Origin: Epiperipatus broadwayi
Taxonomy: Eukaryota; Onychophora; Udeonychophora; Euonychophora; Peripatidae
NCBI GenBank assembly: GCA_028023455.1
Contig: JAQFVV010006473.1
Coordinates: forward strand, 982,702-1,046,701
DNA length: 64,000 nucleotides
Direction: 5' to 3'
In this document: positions 14,391 through 26,180 of the stretch, one piece after another
Layout: the number at the start of each line of letters is the position of its first letter
Numbering within the stretch: the stretch's first letter is position 1
Notes under the pieces: generated by a model
The model's input: only the letters and a program-made list of their open reading frames with translations
What the model was told of the DNA's origin: nothing
The model's database searches: none
Made by a program: the position numbers and the translations under genes

Positions 14391-14393
14391 TTT

Positions 14394-14469
14394 TAAATAA
14401 ACAGTTGTCATATCACATTTTTATAAGACATTAAATAAACAGTTGTCATATCGCATTTTTATAAGACAC
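14394..14469. repeat. Two-copy tandem duplication, 38-bp unit
   Basis: The unit begins 'taaataaacagttgtcatat' and is repeated once at 14432 with about two differences. It is recent, judging by near identity. Confidence 0.95.
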
Positions 14470-14699
14470 AGGTAGTTATAACTCAAGTAGATATTTGTAA
14501 TTTAAGTAGAAAGTGTTTATTAAATGTAACAGCACAATATGATTTATAATCTTTTCAGAAAAGTTATTGCCATTATTATTACATTTGTCTAAACAATTTT
14601 TTAATATTTTTATATTTAATAAATTAATTGCTATATATATATTCATAATTACACTTTATTTAAAGTAATATTCTTTTTATTTAATTTACTTGCACCATT

Positions 14700-16379
14700 T
14701 CCATTTTAATACTGAATTTGTTGAGATATGAGTAAATACAATAAAATGCCTTTGCTATTTAATCATCTTAAGAATAGATCATTTTAAAATCGTTGAAAGT
14801 AATAAATTTCGAAATGGTAATTATTATATTTCACTAAGAACCATGAGGTCAGTGCTTAATCTAAACAAAATTCAACTTGAGAGTTAAGAAATAAATTGCT
14901 AGCCGTATTAAATACAGCTAACGCGAAGTTTTATTAGAACGATTATTCATCCATTATATGTATATTCATTTACATGATGTGCATAAGAGATTGCCCTGAG
15001 ATAATATTATTAAAGTTATGAGGATATCTTGAGATCCTGCTGATTCTAGTATATTTAGAGTTATACATAGTTATTCTAATGGATAATATTTGAGAAAATT
15101 ACTCTTTATAGATATCAAGATTTATATAATTTTTTTTGTTAAAAATATTCTCCCTCTTATATATAATTAAAACTTCGTGTATGGGTCTAGTTTACCTGAC
15201 CACTTGGTCGGCCTTTTTCCCGGTCTTGTACGTCGTTGAATGGTTATTATACATAAATATAAATGTTTATTATATAAACATAGATGCATTTTAACATCAT
15301 TTTATATTTGTATAATAACTTTTATAAAAACAGAAAAATATATTAAGTAAATTAAAAGATGTAAGTTTTATTTCATTTTTTTTGTAAAGAGTTAACAAAA
15401 TTTAAATATTTTACTTCATTCATTAAATTTTTAAAAGAGAGATTAATTGTCTGCAAATAACTATAAAAAGATGGAGAATATTTCTTTTCCACAATTAAAA
15501 TTAAATAATCATATAACAAATCATTGTAGTGAGCTTTTTTTTAAATATATAGACTTATATTTTAGGTTTTTTCCCTCAAAAAAATAATTACCATTTTATT
15601 AAACGATTAACAAATATTTTTTCTTTTTTCTTAGTCAATTATTAGAGTCAAAAATCAACAATAAAGAAAGAGAAATAAAGAATATCTAATCATTTGATTT
15701 CAAATTAGATCTTTATTAAAAATTAAAAATATATATTGTTAGACTTAGTTAAAAGTTTTTGTTTATGAACTTATTAAATACGTGTTAGTTTAAAAAAATG
15801 TAAAGTCATTAATTTCGTTTAAATTATAATCTATCAGTAGAATTAATATTGATAGCATAAATCTATATGCTATCTTTATAATTATTCTATGCATTATAGA
15901 TAGTATTTTTGTTTTGTGTGTGAAACATTTCACAAAAATCTACATTTTCTTAATTACTTAATAATGTATATGTGCTAATATTAAAAATTACTCTATATCA
16001 TCCATAATGATATAATGACTTTTGTAGTTTATTTTATTTTATAGTTCAAACATACTAATTATATTACTCTACTTAAGAGATGTTTATTTAATATAATTTA
16101 TCGATGAGAAACAAAATGTATTATAAATTTGTCTTGCGGCCTTGTACTTCGCTAATCAATTTTCATAAGAGTATAAATTTTGATTATAGTCACAGGTATC
16201 ATCTTTTACTTTTATGATGTGCAAGATAATACTTTTAATTTTCATATCTTAAGGTTTTGAATGCAATTATAATTTTCTATTTAACTAGGTTGGCTTAATA
16301 TCAAGTCAGTAATTACATACTGTAGTTATGTTAAATATAATTTTAAATATAATGTTTGACCTTTTAGATGAAAATACAC

Positions 16380-16381
<2 letters not shown>
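14700..16381. other. Noncoding DNA with retained CpG, left part
   Basis: No gene seen. CpG becomes noticeably commoner here than to the left. A GC-richer island at about 15175-15240 contains 'gaccacttggtcggcc' and 'cccggtcttgtacgtcgttg'. I cannot assign it to a known element. Confidence 0.45.

Positions 16382-16432
<51 letters not shown>
16382..16432. repeat. (AT)n microsatellite closed by 'attgtaacc'
   Basis: An AT run of about 50 bp. Its right flank 'attgtaacc' is the reverse complement of the 'ggttacaat' word that precedes AT runs near 19830 and 63705. Confidence 0.95.
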
Positions 16433-16433
<1 letters not shown>

Positions 16434-19400
16434 AACCATATATTTTTGCATAAAATATAATAATTGATGTAACTAGTATGAAAAATTTCTCTGTCTTCTT
16501 TGGTGATTTGATTGGCTTGATTTTCGCTTTGAACAGATTACTCTCTTATATTATTTTAATAAACTTAAATTTGATTCGTTCCATATACTAATTCGTATCA
16601 TAATGTTTAACTTTTTAAAATTTTTGACAACACATTTAATTTGGTAAAATAGTATTAAAATATAATATTTTATTTTATTTATTTAAAATGATCTTAAAAA
16701 TTATTTCATTTGAATTAACAAAACCATTTGTTCAATTAAAATAAATTATTAAAAATAAATACAGTAATTACGTAAGCTCTCAATGTAAAAAAAGAAAAGA
16801 GCGCGAATTTAAGAGAGGATCGTCTGTTAGTTTTGCTTTTGGAGGGAAAAAAAAAGAAAAGAAATGGTAAGAAGGCAAATGGTGTAAATTTGATAAGCTT
16901 ATTTTAAAATAGTTAACAAGTAAACTGATTACCACAAATTTGCTATAAACGTAAAAATAATATCGTGGTATTTAATTATAAGATGAATTGCTAAATTTAA
17001 AAGTCTGTTCAAGTCGGCTGGCCAAGTGGATCAAATCACCAGTAATAATTTCCCAATATTACATTTAAAATGTCGGAGCTTCCCAGTTTAAAAGAATTAA
17101 TTGCAAGAATTTGGTATGTTTTAAAATGTTTATTGTTCTACAATTTGGAAAAATTAAATAAGTATTTTAATTACAAAAGTTTTATAAATATGAAAATTTG
17201 TTTTTAAAAAAGAAGAAGTTTAAATTAAAGTAAAATGTTAAAGTTATCAATATAGTTTAATATTTCCGTTTCAAATTCTAATAAAAAATATAGTATTGAT
17301 TGATATTTAACTTTATAATGCCAGGAAAATATTTGCTAGTTAATTTTTGTTTGCCATTTGGATAATAAACAGTCTTCAATAATTGATCAAAGCTATTTTC
17401 TAATTTTATCATCAGTTGGAATGATTAAATAAATTGCTATAATTAGTATTCTTAGATTTAAGCGTGGATAAATAAATATTAGCATGGATGTGATAAACTT
17501 GGAACATTTTTAATAGAGAAATGTAGAAATTAATAACTTTTGAAAAACATTTTCATTTAAGTTCTGCGAGTCATATTTTTGAAATTGTTTCTTGTTTATG
17601 GAGCCACGTAAAATCGTTAATCTGATAGTGATTCAACGATAATTATAGCTATTACTTCGTACATTTATTGTTCGACACATCGTACATGGATTTCACGGAT
17701 CATATTTGTCATTATAAAATGCTCTACAATCTAATTTGTGACACACACACTTGCTAAAATTCATATATTGAACTCTAAAATGCTATACATTTAATTTGTA
17801 TCACACACACACACACATTAGATTTTATGTATTTGATGAATAATTCATTACTTTAATTTTATCGTTATATGAACTTGCATGTGAAGTTCATAAGTTATAT
17901 TTTATTAAGTTTAAAGTAATAGGGGTTGAATAAAATATTTATTCAAGAGAATAGCGCTTGCAAAAGGGCTTGAAAAGTACTAAATGAATTCATGAGATGT
18001 ATCAATCTTTGTGAGGTGTTTTGTGAGTCTTTCCAGATTTATATTCCTATGCTAATATTACTTATATTGCATTACACATGTTTTATTTTAAGTAAGATAA
18101 GTTAGTACATTAGTTGTCCTGATTAGTGTAACATTTTATTATGCAAGAACCCACATTTGCTAAAGTGTTAGTGTTTTCTGAATGATCAGAGTAACTGAGG
18201 AGGATGATTTTGCACTTTAATGTGAAGTAAATAATAATGTTGTTTTATAATGTTGAAAGGCATTAATCTGTGCCGGTGGTTAATCCGCAGATTATTTAAT
18301 TGCCATTTTTTGTATTTTACACTCATTCCAGTGCTGGTGGTTAATCCGCGAAATTGTGTAATTATACGTATTACTTTATGATGGTGTATCAATCCACAAA
18401 GCGTTTAGTATTATTTAATTCCTATGTGTAGATGAACGCATCCACAGGAATATGTTTTGCTTCATAGATATAAGTTGGGCAAAGTATTTTAGTTAATCTG
18501 CTAAATCATCTTCTTCCATTTGTAAGCATAATTCATAAGTTAGATCGTCAAATTGTAGCAGGACATTCTATTCAAATTACTTCCTAATAATTAACTGTCG
18601 GTTGATTATTATTTACCGGAGTGTAAGTTTACATTTTCATTTTATTTAATGATTACATTATAGCTAAATCCTACAGATATAATATTAGTTATTATATTAT
18701 TATAATTTTACGGTATGGATTTATTGAATCTGGAAATGACGTTAAATACCTCATGAGTTGATGTTGAATTTAGTATAATTTGCTCAGGATTCATTATATC
18801 AAATTGAAATAAGGTATGATTAGGTTTTTAAAACCGTACCTATGATATGTTAGTGAAGAAAGTCGATGGAATTATAATTTATTTATTTTATTTGTTTACT
18901 TATGTTTTTTTTTTAATTATCACATTAGAATTAATTACTTATTATTGATAAATTTGTAAATAAACGTTGATTTATAATTAAACTTACTGTGCCGTTGCTG
19001 TGTGTCATTCTTAAAATCAGAAATCATAAACCTTGGATAGAGCATACATTATAGTACATACTATCGTCAACATGATATAAGAGTTTAGTAATATTTGAGA
19101 AAACATTTGGATGCTTTTCGTCTTTGGTAGTTTATGATGTGTAAGGTACAATAAAATCCCATTTACCTTTTCCATCATTTTGGCTTTGCGTAGTTGATTC
19201 TAGTATACAATACAAATTGATTGGTAAACCTGTAAACAGATTTACCAAATAATGATATGATTGAATATATTTACTTAACATTTTAAATTGTCATTTGTCA
19301 GTATAAAAAGAGTCTCAGTGATATAATAAACTATAAAAAAAACCCAAGTATTTATGTTTATTTATTGCAAAGCTTTACCTAGACTAGCATTTGTATTAAA

Positions 19401-19830
19401 AATCATATAGATGGTTTAAAATTTCATAATCGTATGTAGTTTTACAAATTATGCCATCTTGTACATGGTCGGCCATCGGGTCTCATACAATAAAAATCGC
19501 AAATTAAGGTTTGTAACATAATAACATTGCACTTATAATTTGTTTACTGTATTTTATCATACTACTATGATAGGTCATCACGGTATACCCTGGCTGCGAT
19601 CAAATTAAATCATAAAAAGTTTATGTAGATCATTAGTTTGGTCTGTGGTAAGTTGCTCTAAACGTTGGTTGTGGTCCTTGGTGCATAAAATAGATAGCAT
19701 AATATGCTTTTGGATACAGCTCTTAATAGCTGACAATGTGTAGCGGGGAATTGATCAGTGATCGAGGTCACGATTCCCAGTGCACTGATGTTTTTGGTGA
19801 TATTATGGAGTTGACCACACTTTGGAAGGG
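16433..19830. other. Noncoding DNA with retained CpG, right part
   Basis: By rough eye count there are some 50 CpG dinucleotides in about 3.1 kb, against fewer than ten in comparable lengths near 3-6 kb. No long frame or splice-like exon structure is evident. A weakly repeated motif lies at 18270-18400. The retained CpG could mean an unmethylated regulatory region or simply sequence that is not derived from transposons. Confidence 0.5.
18270..18400. repeat. Short motif repeated two to three times
   Basis: 'ggtggttaatccgc' occurs near 18275 and again near 18336, with a looser relative 'gatggtgtatcaatccac' near 18380. Spacings are about 60 and 47 bp. The minus-strand frame across it has no recognisable domain. 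Confidence 0.6.
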
Positions 19831-19832
19831 TT

Positions 19833-19834
<2 letters not shown>

Positions 19835-19894
<60 letters not shown>
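19835..19894. repeat. (AT)n microsatellite with 'ggaagggttaca' flank
   Basis: An AT run of about 60 bp, immediately preceded by 'tttggaagggttacaatat'. The Ile-Tyr stretch in the overlapping plus-strand frame is an artefact of the microsatellite. Confidence 0.95.
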
Positions 19895-19897
<3 letters not shown>

Positions 19898-20345
19898 CTA
19901 AGGCAGTATGTAATTTGCCCATACTGAATGCTTCATACACTAAATAGAGGGATTTGAACTCAGAATTTTTCACTATTTATTCTCTGCCCCATCTCAAGCA
20001 ATCTATACACATGACCCTACACATGCAATAAAGATACATCATCCTCAATATATGTATTTCAGGCAGAACCAGCACTTGTAAGTTGGACCATATCATGATC
20101 TTCCACACACATATACAATCAATGTTCATTTTATATTAAGATAATAACTTCCCAAACTTTAGTGAGCAGGGTTCAATCTTTTAATCCTTTCAAGTATTTA
20201 ATAATCCATTTCATACCCATGTAGACATTACATCAATCTAAACCCCTCATATCTGATCATTAGTTATCCATATACTTTAATAGAAGAGGGATGGGCTGAA
20301 CTTATACTAAGATGTAATCCATTTCCACAGCAATATATAATTCTA
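19895..20345 (-). repeat. SINE-like family A, unit 1
   Basis: On the minus strand this unit contains 'gagttcaaatc', which fits the tRNA B-box pattern GGTTCGANNCC loosely, next to a run of T. Upstream on that strand is 'ttgcttgagatggggcag', a possible A-box region. It shares order and wording with unit 2 and with inverted copies at 20.7-21.3 kb. A tRNA-derived SINE is the best reading, but no tRNA cloverleaf is preserved. Confidence 0.6.
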
Positions 20346-20705
20346 AGAGAGTATGTAATTTGCTTAAACTAACTGTTTCCTGTATATGTAATTAGAAGAT
20401 TTGAACTCAGGATTTTTTAGCCTATTCATCCTTCACTTCATCTTAAACAACTGATACACATGACCACATACATAAAGTTACATAATCTCCACATGATTCC
20501 TAATATACATACTTCATGCAGAATCAGCACTCATCAGTTAGGCCAGATCTTAATCTTCCATTCTTATATACAATCAGTGCTCAGTTTATAGTAAGAAAGC
20601 AATTTCTTCAAACTTTAATGAATAGGCTTTAATTTTCTCACCCTTCCAACTATTCAACAATCATTTTATTCGAAAATCAATGATGAAATGATCAAAACCC
20701 TTATT
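20345..20705 (-). repeat. SINE-like family A, unit 2 (direct to unit 1)
   Basis: It starts with 'ctaagagagtatgtaatttgc', the counterpart of 'ctaaggcagtatgtaatttgc' at the start of unit 1, and runs through the same 'gatttgaactcagga' block. Its end, about 20570-20700, pairs with the inverted unit beyond 20930. Confidence 0.65.
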
Positions 20706-20734
20706 GAAATTTATATTATAGTTATAATCATATG

Positions 20735-21081
20735 GAGTTCAAATCCTTCTACTTACGTATATGAAACATTCAATATGAGAAAGTTACATACTGTCTTAGA
20801 ATTACATATTGCAGAGAAAATAGAATACTACTTACTATAAGTTCATCCCACCTCTCTCCTATTAATACATATGGATACATAGTGGTCCAATAATACAAGG
20901 GGTTACATTGACATAATGTCTACATGGGTACAATTACAAATATAAAATTCAATAAGGGGTTTGAGTGTTTCATCATTGGTTTTTCAATAAAATGGATGAC
21001 TGAATTATTGTAAGGGTGAGAAGATTAAAGCCTGTTCATTAAAGTTTTAGGAATTGCAATCTTAATATAAAATGATCACTG

Positions 21082-21085
<4 letters not shown>
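20735..21085 (+). repeat. SINE-like family A, inverted unit
   Basis: The sense-strand B-box-like word 'gagttcaaatcc' lies near 20740, followed by the reverse complement of the 'cagtatgtaa' block. The portion 20930-21085 is the complement of 20570-20705, including 'ctcacccttccaactattca' against 'gtaagggtgagaagattaaa'. Together with unit 2 it makes a long inverted repeat. Confidence 0.65.

Positions 21086-21120
<35 letters not shown>
21084..21120. repeat. (AT)n microsatellite inside family A
   Basis: An AT run of about 36 bp between 'tgatcactgatt' and 'gggtcagacatt'. An equivalent AT/GT tract sits at the same internal position in the family A copy at 35.4 kb, so the microsatellite may be part of the element. 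Confidence 0.9.
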
Positions 21121-21122
<2 letters not shown>

Positions 21123-21260
21123 GTCAGACATTATGATCTGATCCAAGCGATGAGTATATTGGGGATAAAATGTATATTTTCACATGCACACGATTCTGTC
21201 AGTTGCTTAAGATGGAGAGGATGATGAATAGAGTGAAAAATCCTGAGTTCAAATCTCTGT

Positions 21261-21262
<2 letters not shown>
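21121..21262 (+). repeat. SINE-like family A, head segment, inverted relative to unit 1
   Basis: It is the approximate reverse complement of 19960-20100: 'cagttgcttaagatggagag', then 'gatgaatagagtgaaaaatc', then the B-box-like 'gagttcaaatctc'. These words, in this order, are the clearest promoter-like part of the family. Confidence 0.65.
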
Positions 21263-21263
<1 letters not shown>

Positions 21264-21331
<68 letters not shown>

Positions 21332-21332
21332 A
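21264..21332. repeat. (AC)n(AT)n compound microsatellite
   Basis: About ten AC units followed by about 22 AT units, directly after 'caaatctctgt'. It sits at the end of the family A head segment. Confidence 0.95.
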
Positions 21333-21600
21333 GATGAAGCAACATACTTTTTTCTTGGGTATATTTAATCTGAATTTAATTATACTTATTCACCTCAAAT
21401 TGCATGTGTAAAGTCATTTGTATTAGTTGCTTGAAAATGCAGTGGAGGATGAATAGACTGAAAAAAAATCCTGAGTTCAAATCTCTCTACTTACATTTAT
21501 ATATAAGATGACACAACACAATTTTTTCTAGTTTACATTTAATCTGAATTTAATTGTTGGTATTCACCCCAAATATCTTTATATTTATTCTATCAGTTTA
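21333..21600 (+). repeat. SINE-like family A, further partial copy
   Basis: 'gatgaatagactgaaaaaaa' and 'cctgagttcaaatctctcta' repeat the head segment, followed by 'atataagatgacacaacac', which also follows the preceding microsatellite at 21333. Two short copies therefore stand in tandem around 21333 and 21500. Confidence 0.6.
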
Positions 21601-23640
21601 ATAATGACTAATTCATAAATATTCATACTAATGTCAAACTAGTATGGATTACATTAATGTTACTATGTGGTATATACTTATTATTCATACTTATAGTGAT
21701 GCAAGATAAATTAAAATGCTGTCAAACAAATATCATATTAAGTATACTCTAATTTGATATTAATATGATTTTGTTAAAAGATAAAAAGAAATTCAAATTT
21801 TAACAGCCATCACTAAATTATATAATTATTTACTTATATCAAATATATTTAGCAAACAAATTAATATACACAATTTCAAAATATTAAGATTTTTAACCAA
21901 AAGCCTAAAACTGTAGTGTCTGAAGATCAGATTGATGCTAACATTTGGTGACTATTGATTTTTATGATTTCATAGAATGCTAAATTGTAAAATGATGTAA
22001 TGAGGATTGCTACTGTAATCTATAAATTATGTTCTCAGTGAGATCTTTAGGACAGACAAATAATAAAGGAAAGAGAAAAAAATATTTTTAAGTATCAAAC
22101 AAATATAAGCAAAAACATAAAATAAAAATTATCTTATAAATTATCATTTTGAAGCTTTAATTAGAAAACTATTTGTTGTCTAGGATTATCATTATTTTTT
22201 TGAATTTTAAAATGACGTCAAATTTAGAATTTATCTTATAATTTAAAAATAATAACAAAGTTATATAATTGAAAACTTGCATTTCCTATGACATAAATAT
22301 TTATCAAACTATTCTATTCACGCTGTTATATAAATTTAAATTATAATAAGAATAGAATATATTTTTATTATTAATTTTATAGCAGATAATTGTATTATAT
22401 ATGCACATAAAATAAAATATATACGTTTTTACAATTGAACAATAATTAGCTGAAAATAAATACATCACATTTTACCTGATTAATATTCTGATTTATTAAT
22501 TTCTAAACTTCTATTCTTATTGTCTAAATAAATTTTCAAATATTAAAATTAAAATTGCTTATAATATTATTTTTTATCCCTCAATACTACATCTATAGAA
22601 GAAAAAATATTGTATTAAAATAACTTATGTATATTTTTGAAATTTTTCATAAAAAAAATTCGAAGTAAATGTTTCCAATCATTGTAAAACAATGGACTTC
22701 ATGCTATTTATTAATATTTGTTGTTATAACAAAAATGATTATTTATAAAATATTTTTCCCTAATTCATTTATTCAATATTTTATCTTACCAACTTAGAAG
22801 TGATAAATGGACTATAAAATAAATATCTACATTGAAAAGTTCCACTAAACTGCAATTTATTGAAAAGTGAAAAAGAAAGCAAATTACATTTTCAGTTTTA
22901 AGTTAGACATCTTTCGTCTGGGGTGCATTAAGCTATAAATATTTTACTAAATGCCCTTTTATCTCATCAGATTATCATTTCAACAGAAATAAACTTCAAT
23001 TTAAATTTTTAATTAAAATATAATAAAATCTCTATAAATTAATATTATAAGTCAATAGTATTTTATACAATAATAATGTAAGCCAAATTACATTTCTATT
23101 TTAAACAAAGCAGATTTCACTTATTTATTGATACTAAATGTCAAAATTTACTTTATCAAATCCAAAGATTTTTGACATAATGTCTATTTATTGGCAGCTT
23201 AATTGTTATTTGTGTTCATTTTTTTTTACATAATGCAATTACTATAATTTATTTTATATTTATATAAAAATTTAATTTTTGTTAAATGTTGAATAATTTG
23301 CAAGCCAGATTCTCCAGATAAAAGAACTATTTATGTGTAGTTTCTAATAGTTTAAAAAAATATATGTCTATGTAATAAAATGTAGTAAATTCATATTTAT
23401 TATAAGATTTATAATCTCCATGTTTCTAGAAACACCTAAATAATCATTTTAGATTTTCTTTGTTATCTAACAAAAGGTGCACTGATATTAATTGTGTTAA
23501 GAAAGAATATGTTTCTAGTATTTTACATGTAATTGAATTTTTTTTATTAGTTATATATATATACACATCTATATATACCCATAACAACAAAAATAATAAA
23601 TAAAATGGTGACTAATTATTACACACAGTCTTTCAATCTG
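21600..23640. other. AT-rich noncoding DNA
   Basis: No gene, microsatellite or family member that I can recognise. Confidence 0.5.
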
Positions 23641-25345
23641 AAAAAAGTACTTTTGGTTACATAATGGAAGCAAATGTCATCAACTAAAATCCCAGAATTT
23701 CCGAATTTTAATGTTAGTGGTTTGTCTATTAATTATATTCATTTTATTTCTATTTATGTAAACTGCCTTCTTAATTTTCCCTTTATAACCGTTTCTCCCT
23801 TCACAAAGAATCTTAACATTTTTAAGATGAAACTTAAAATTACATGTTATTTCATTATCTGAAAAAATTGAAGCAGTCATTAAATCATTATTATTTTTTA
23901 CTTTTTATACAATTGTATGACAATTTGTGCTCCTTTAATATTTTCTCTACACTGCACCTTAATTTGCCTATATATGATAACATACATACATATTTAATAA
24001 TCAACATTACTTTTTTGCTTGACAGGTATGACACTTAACATTATTTGTAACATAAAATGAATATTAAACACATCCTTAAATATATATTTAAAAAAATTCA
24101 CTTGAGAATTTGAAACATATAGAATAGCTATCCATTTTTATTATTAATCTTCAGATTCTTTAAATCATTTTACTTTCTTTTAAATTAATATAAAGTATTA
24201 TAATCTGTTCAATTTCTGCACACATATTTCAATATTTTTAATTTATCATTTTGGTATTGACCTGTTTTTTATTACAAAATAAAAAAGATTCAAAACTTGC
24301 CATCATATGCATAATTGGTATTTGGGATTTACAATTTATATTTTGTAATGGCTTGATTACTAATTTATAATTTAATATGCTATTATCTTTTGTTATAAAT
24401 AAATACAAATATCTATTTTTTTATCTTGTTCATTTTAAATAATCCCTTTCAAGTCATTCAAATTATGTGACATCTCTACAAGCAAATTTACAGTATTGGC
24501 ATGTCCACAAAAAAAAAAAAAAAACACCATTCACATAACTTTTGTAAATTTTAATATCTTTAAAATTACAATTATTTAAAATTTTACTCCAATATGTAGA
24601 TAAAACAAAATTGCAAACTTTGTAACAACAAGAAGATCCATAAGCTAACCTTTACACATTTTATAATATCCATCTTTAAAAGAAGCAATAATGTTTTCAT
24701 CAAATTTGTTAAAGAATAAATAACAAATTGTAATGTATTTATTTTTTAATATATGTTCAATAATTTTTATGGAATCCAATGTATCAATAGAACCATATAT
24801 TTCTGTCACATCTAATGAAGGAATAACATCACTTTTATTATTTCTATATTTTTAATTTTATCTACAGAATCAAAAGATGAATTTTTTGTAACAGTTCAAT
24901 ACTTAGAGGGCTGATATATAAGTAAATCACCAATATCTATCATAATTTGCAAAAAAAATATCTTCTTTATGTAATTTTATATTTGGAAGAAGACAAGAAC
25001 ATATACCTCATGAAGAATATATACTATAGTACACATTATTATTGATGGCAGTATTCTTAGCTTTTTATAAAATATTAATAAAATTTATTTTCTGTTCATC
25101 CATATTATATTCTTCAATCAAAAAGAAAACAAGTTTATTTATTTGTACTTTAACTTTCTCATATATACTAACACTTCTTCATTCAACATATTCACATATG
25201 TTTATCTTTTTTTAAACAAATCATATCAATTTTAAACTTCTGTTAAAATTCCAAAATGGCCATTTACCACAAATTTTTGTATAGAATCACATTGAATCTA
25301 TGACAATTAATTTTATTTAATTTGTCATGAAATCTCTAAAACTTT
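23640..25345 (-). pseudogene. Penelope-like retroelement, RT plus GIY-YIG, degenerate
   Basis: On the minus strand, broken frames give the order expected for a Penelope-like element. A 'PNIKLHKED' block (PLE consensus LPKIHK-D) lies near 24960-24985. A 'PSLDVTEIYGSI' block (RT motif with the first catalytic Asp) lies near 24785-24830. A 'YVNG' relic of the YVDD box lies near 24527-24538, beside a poly-Phe run. A 'CHTC' zinc-knuckle word lies near 24025. The C-terminal tail, with 'FHLKNVKILCEG' and 'INRNKMNIINRQTTN', occupies 23680-23830. Such elements copy themselves by target-primed reverse transcription. The two Asp residues of YVDD are lost, with frameshifts elsewhere, so this copy is dead. 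The 5' limit is approximate. Confidence 0.85.
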
Positions 25346-25369
25346 TTGAAAGTGTTTTTTTAAGGTAGA

Positions 25370-26098
25370 AATTGTAAAATCTCTAAAGATTGGTCTATGG
25401 GTTTGCCTGCTGTTAAACAATTTTACAATTTTATTTTATCAGCATATGAGAGTAAAATGTTAAATAATTGTAATTTTAAAGATATTAAAATTTATAAAAG
25501 ATATGTGGATGATGTTTTTGTTTGCAGATATATGAATACTATATATTTGTTTGTAGAGGAGTTAAATACTTTGAATGGCAGAAAATGGTCTTTTGAAAAA
25601 GAATAGGACAAAGTATTAAATATTTGGATTTATTACAAGAGATTATAGTATATTCCTTTTTACTCTTATATAAATACTATATCATGTGGTTGTTCGAAGG
25701 TATTCATTTATTAATAACATTCTCACAGCGTCTGCGCAATTAGCTTAACAGGCTGTCATTCTATCGTAAGTATATTAAGTTATAAATTAGTAATCAAACC
25801 ATTGTAAAAAAGAGGATATATAAATTATAAATCAAAAGTACCAATTATATGTAAGTTGGCAAGTTTTAGATCTTTTTTGTTTCACAATAAAAAAATATGT
25901 CCTTATCAGTGTGATAAATTAAAAAAATATTGAGATATTTGCCAAGGAATTGCTTGAAGTTGGTTATAAGATTGAACAGATTAATAATACTTTATGTCAA
26001 TTTAAAAGGAAGTATATTTATTTAAAGAAGCTGAAGATTGATCATAAAAAATTGATATCTACTCCATATGTTTTAAATTCTGAAGTGAAATTTTTTAA

Positions 26099-26180
<82 letters not shown>

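Noticed and set aside
18186-18392. Minus-strand 68-codon frame, His- and Asn-rich
   Set aside because: It overlaps the repeated 'taatccgc' motif and shows no domain. Composition is explained by the repeat.
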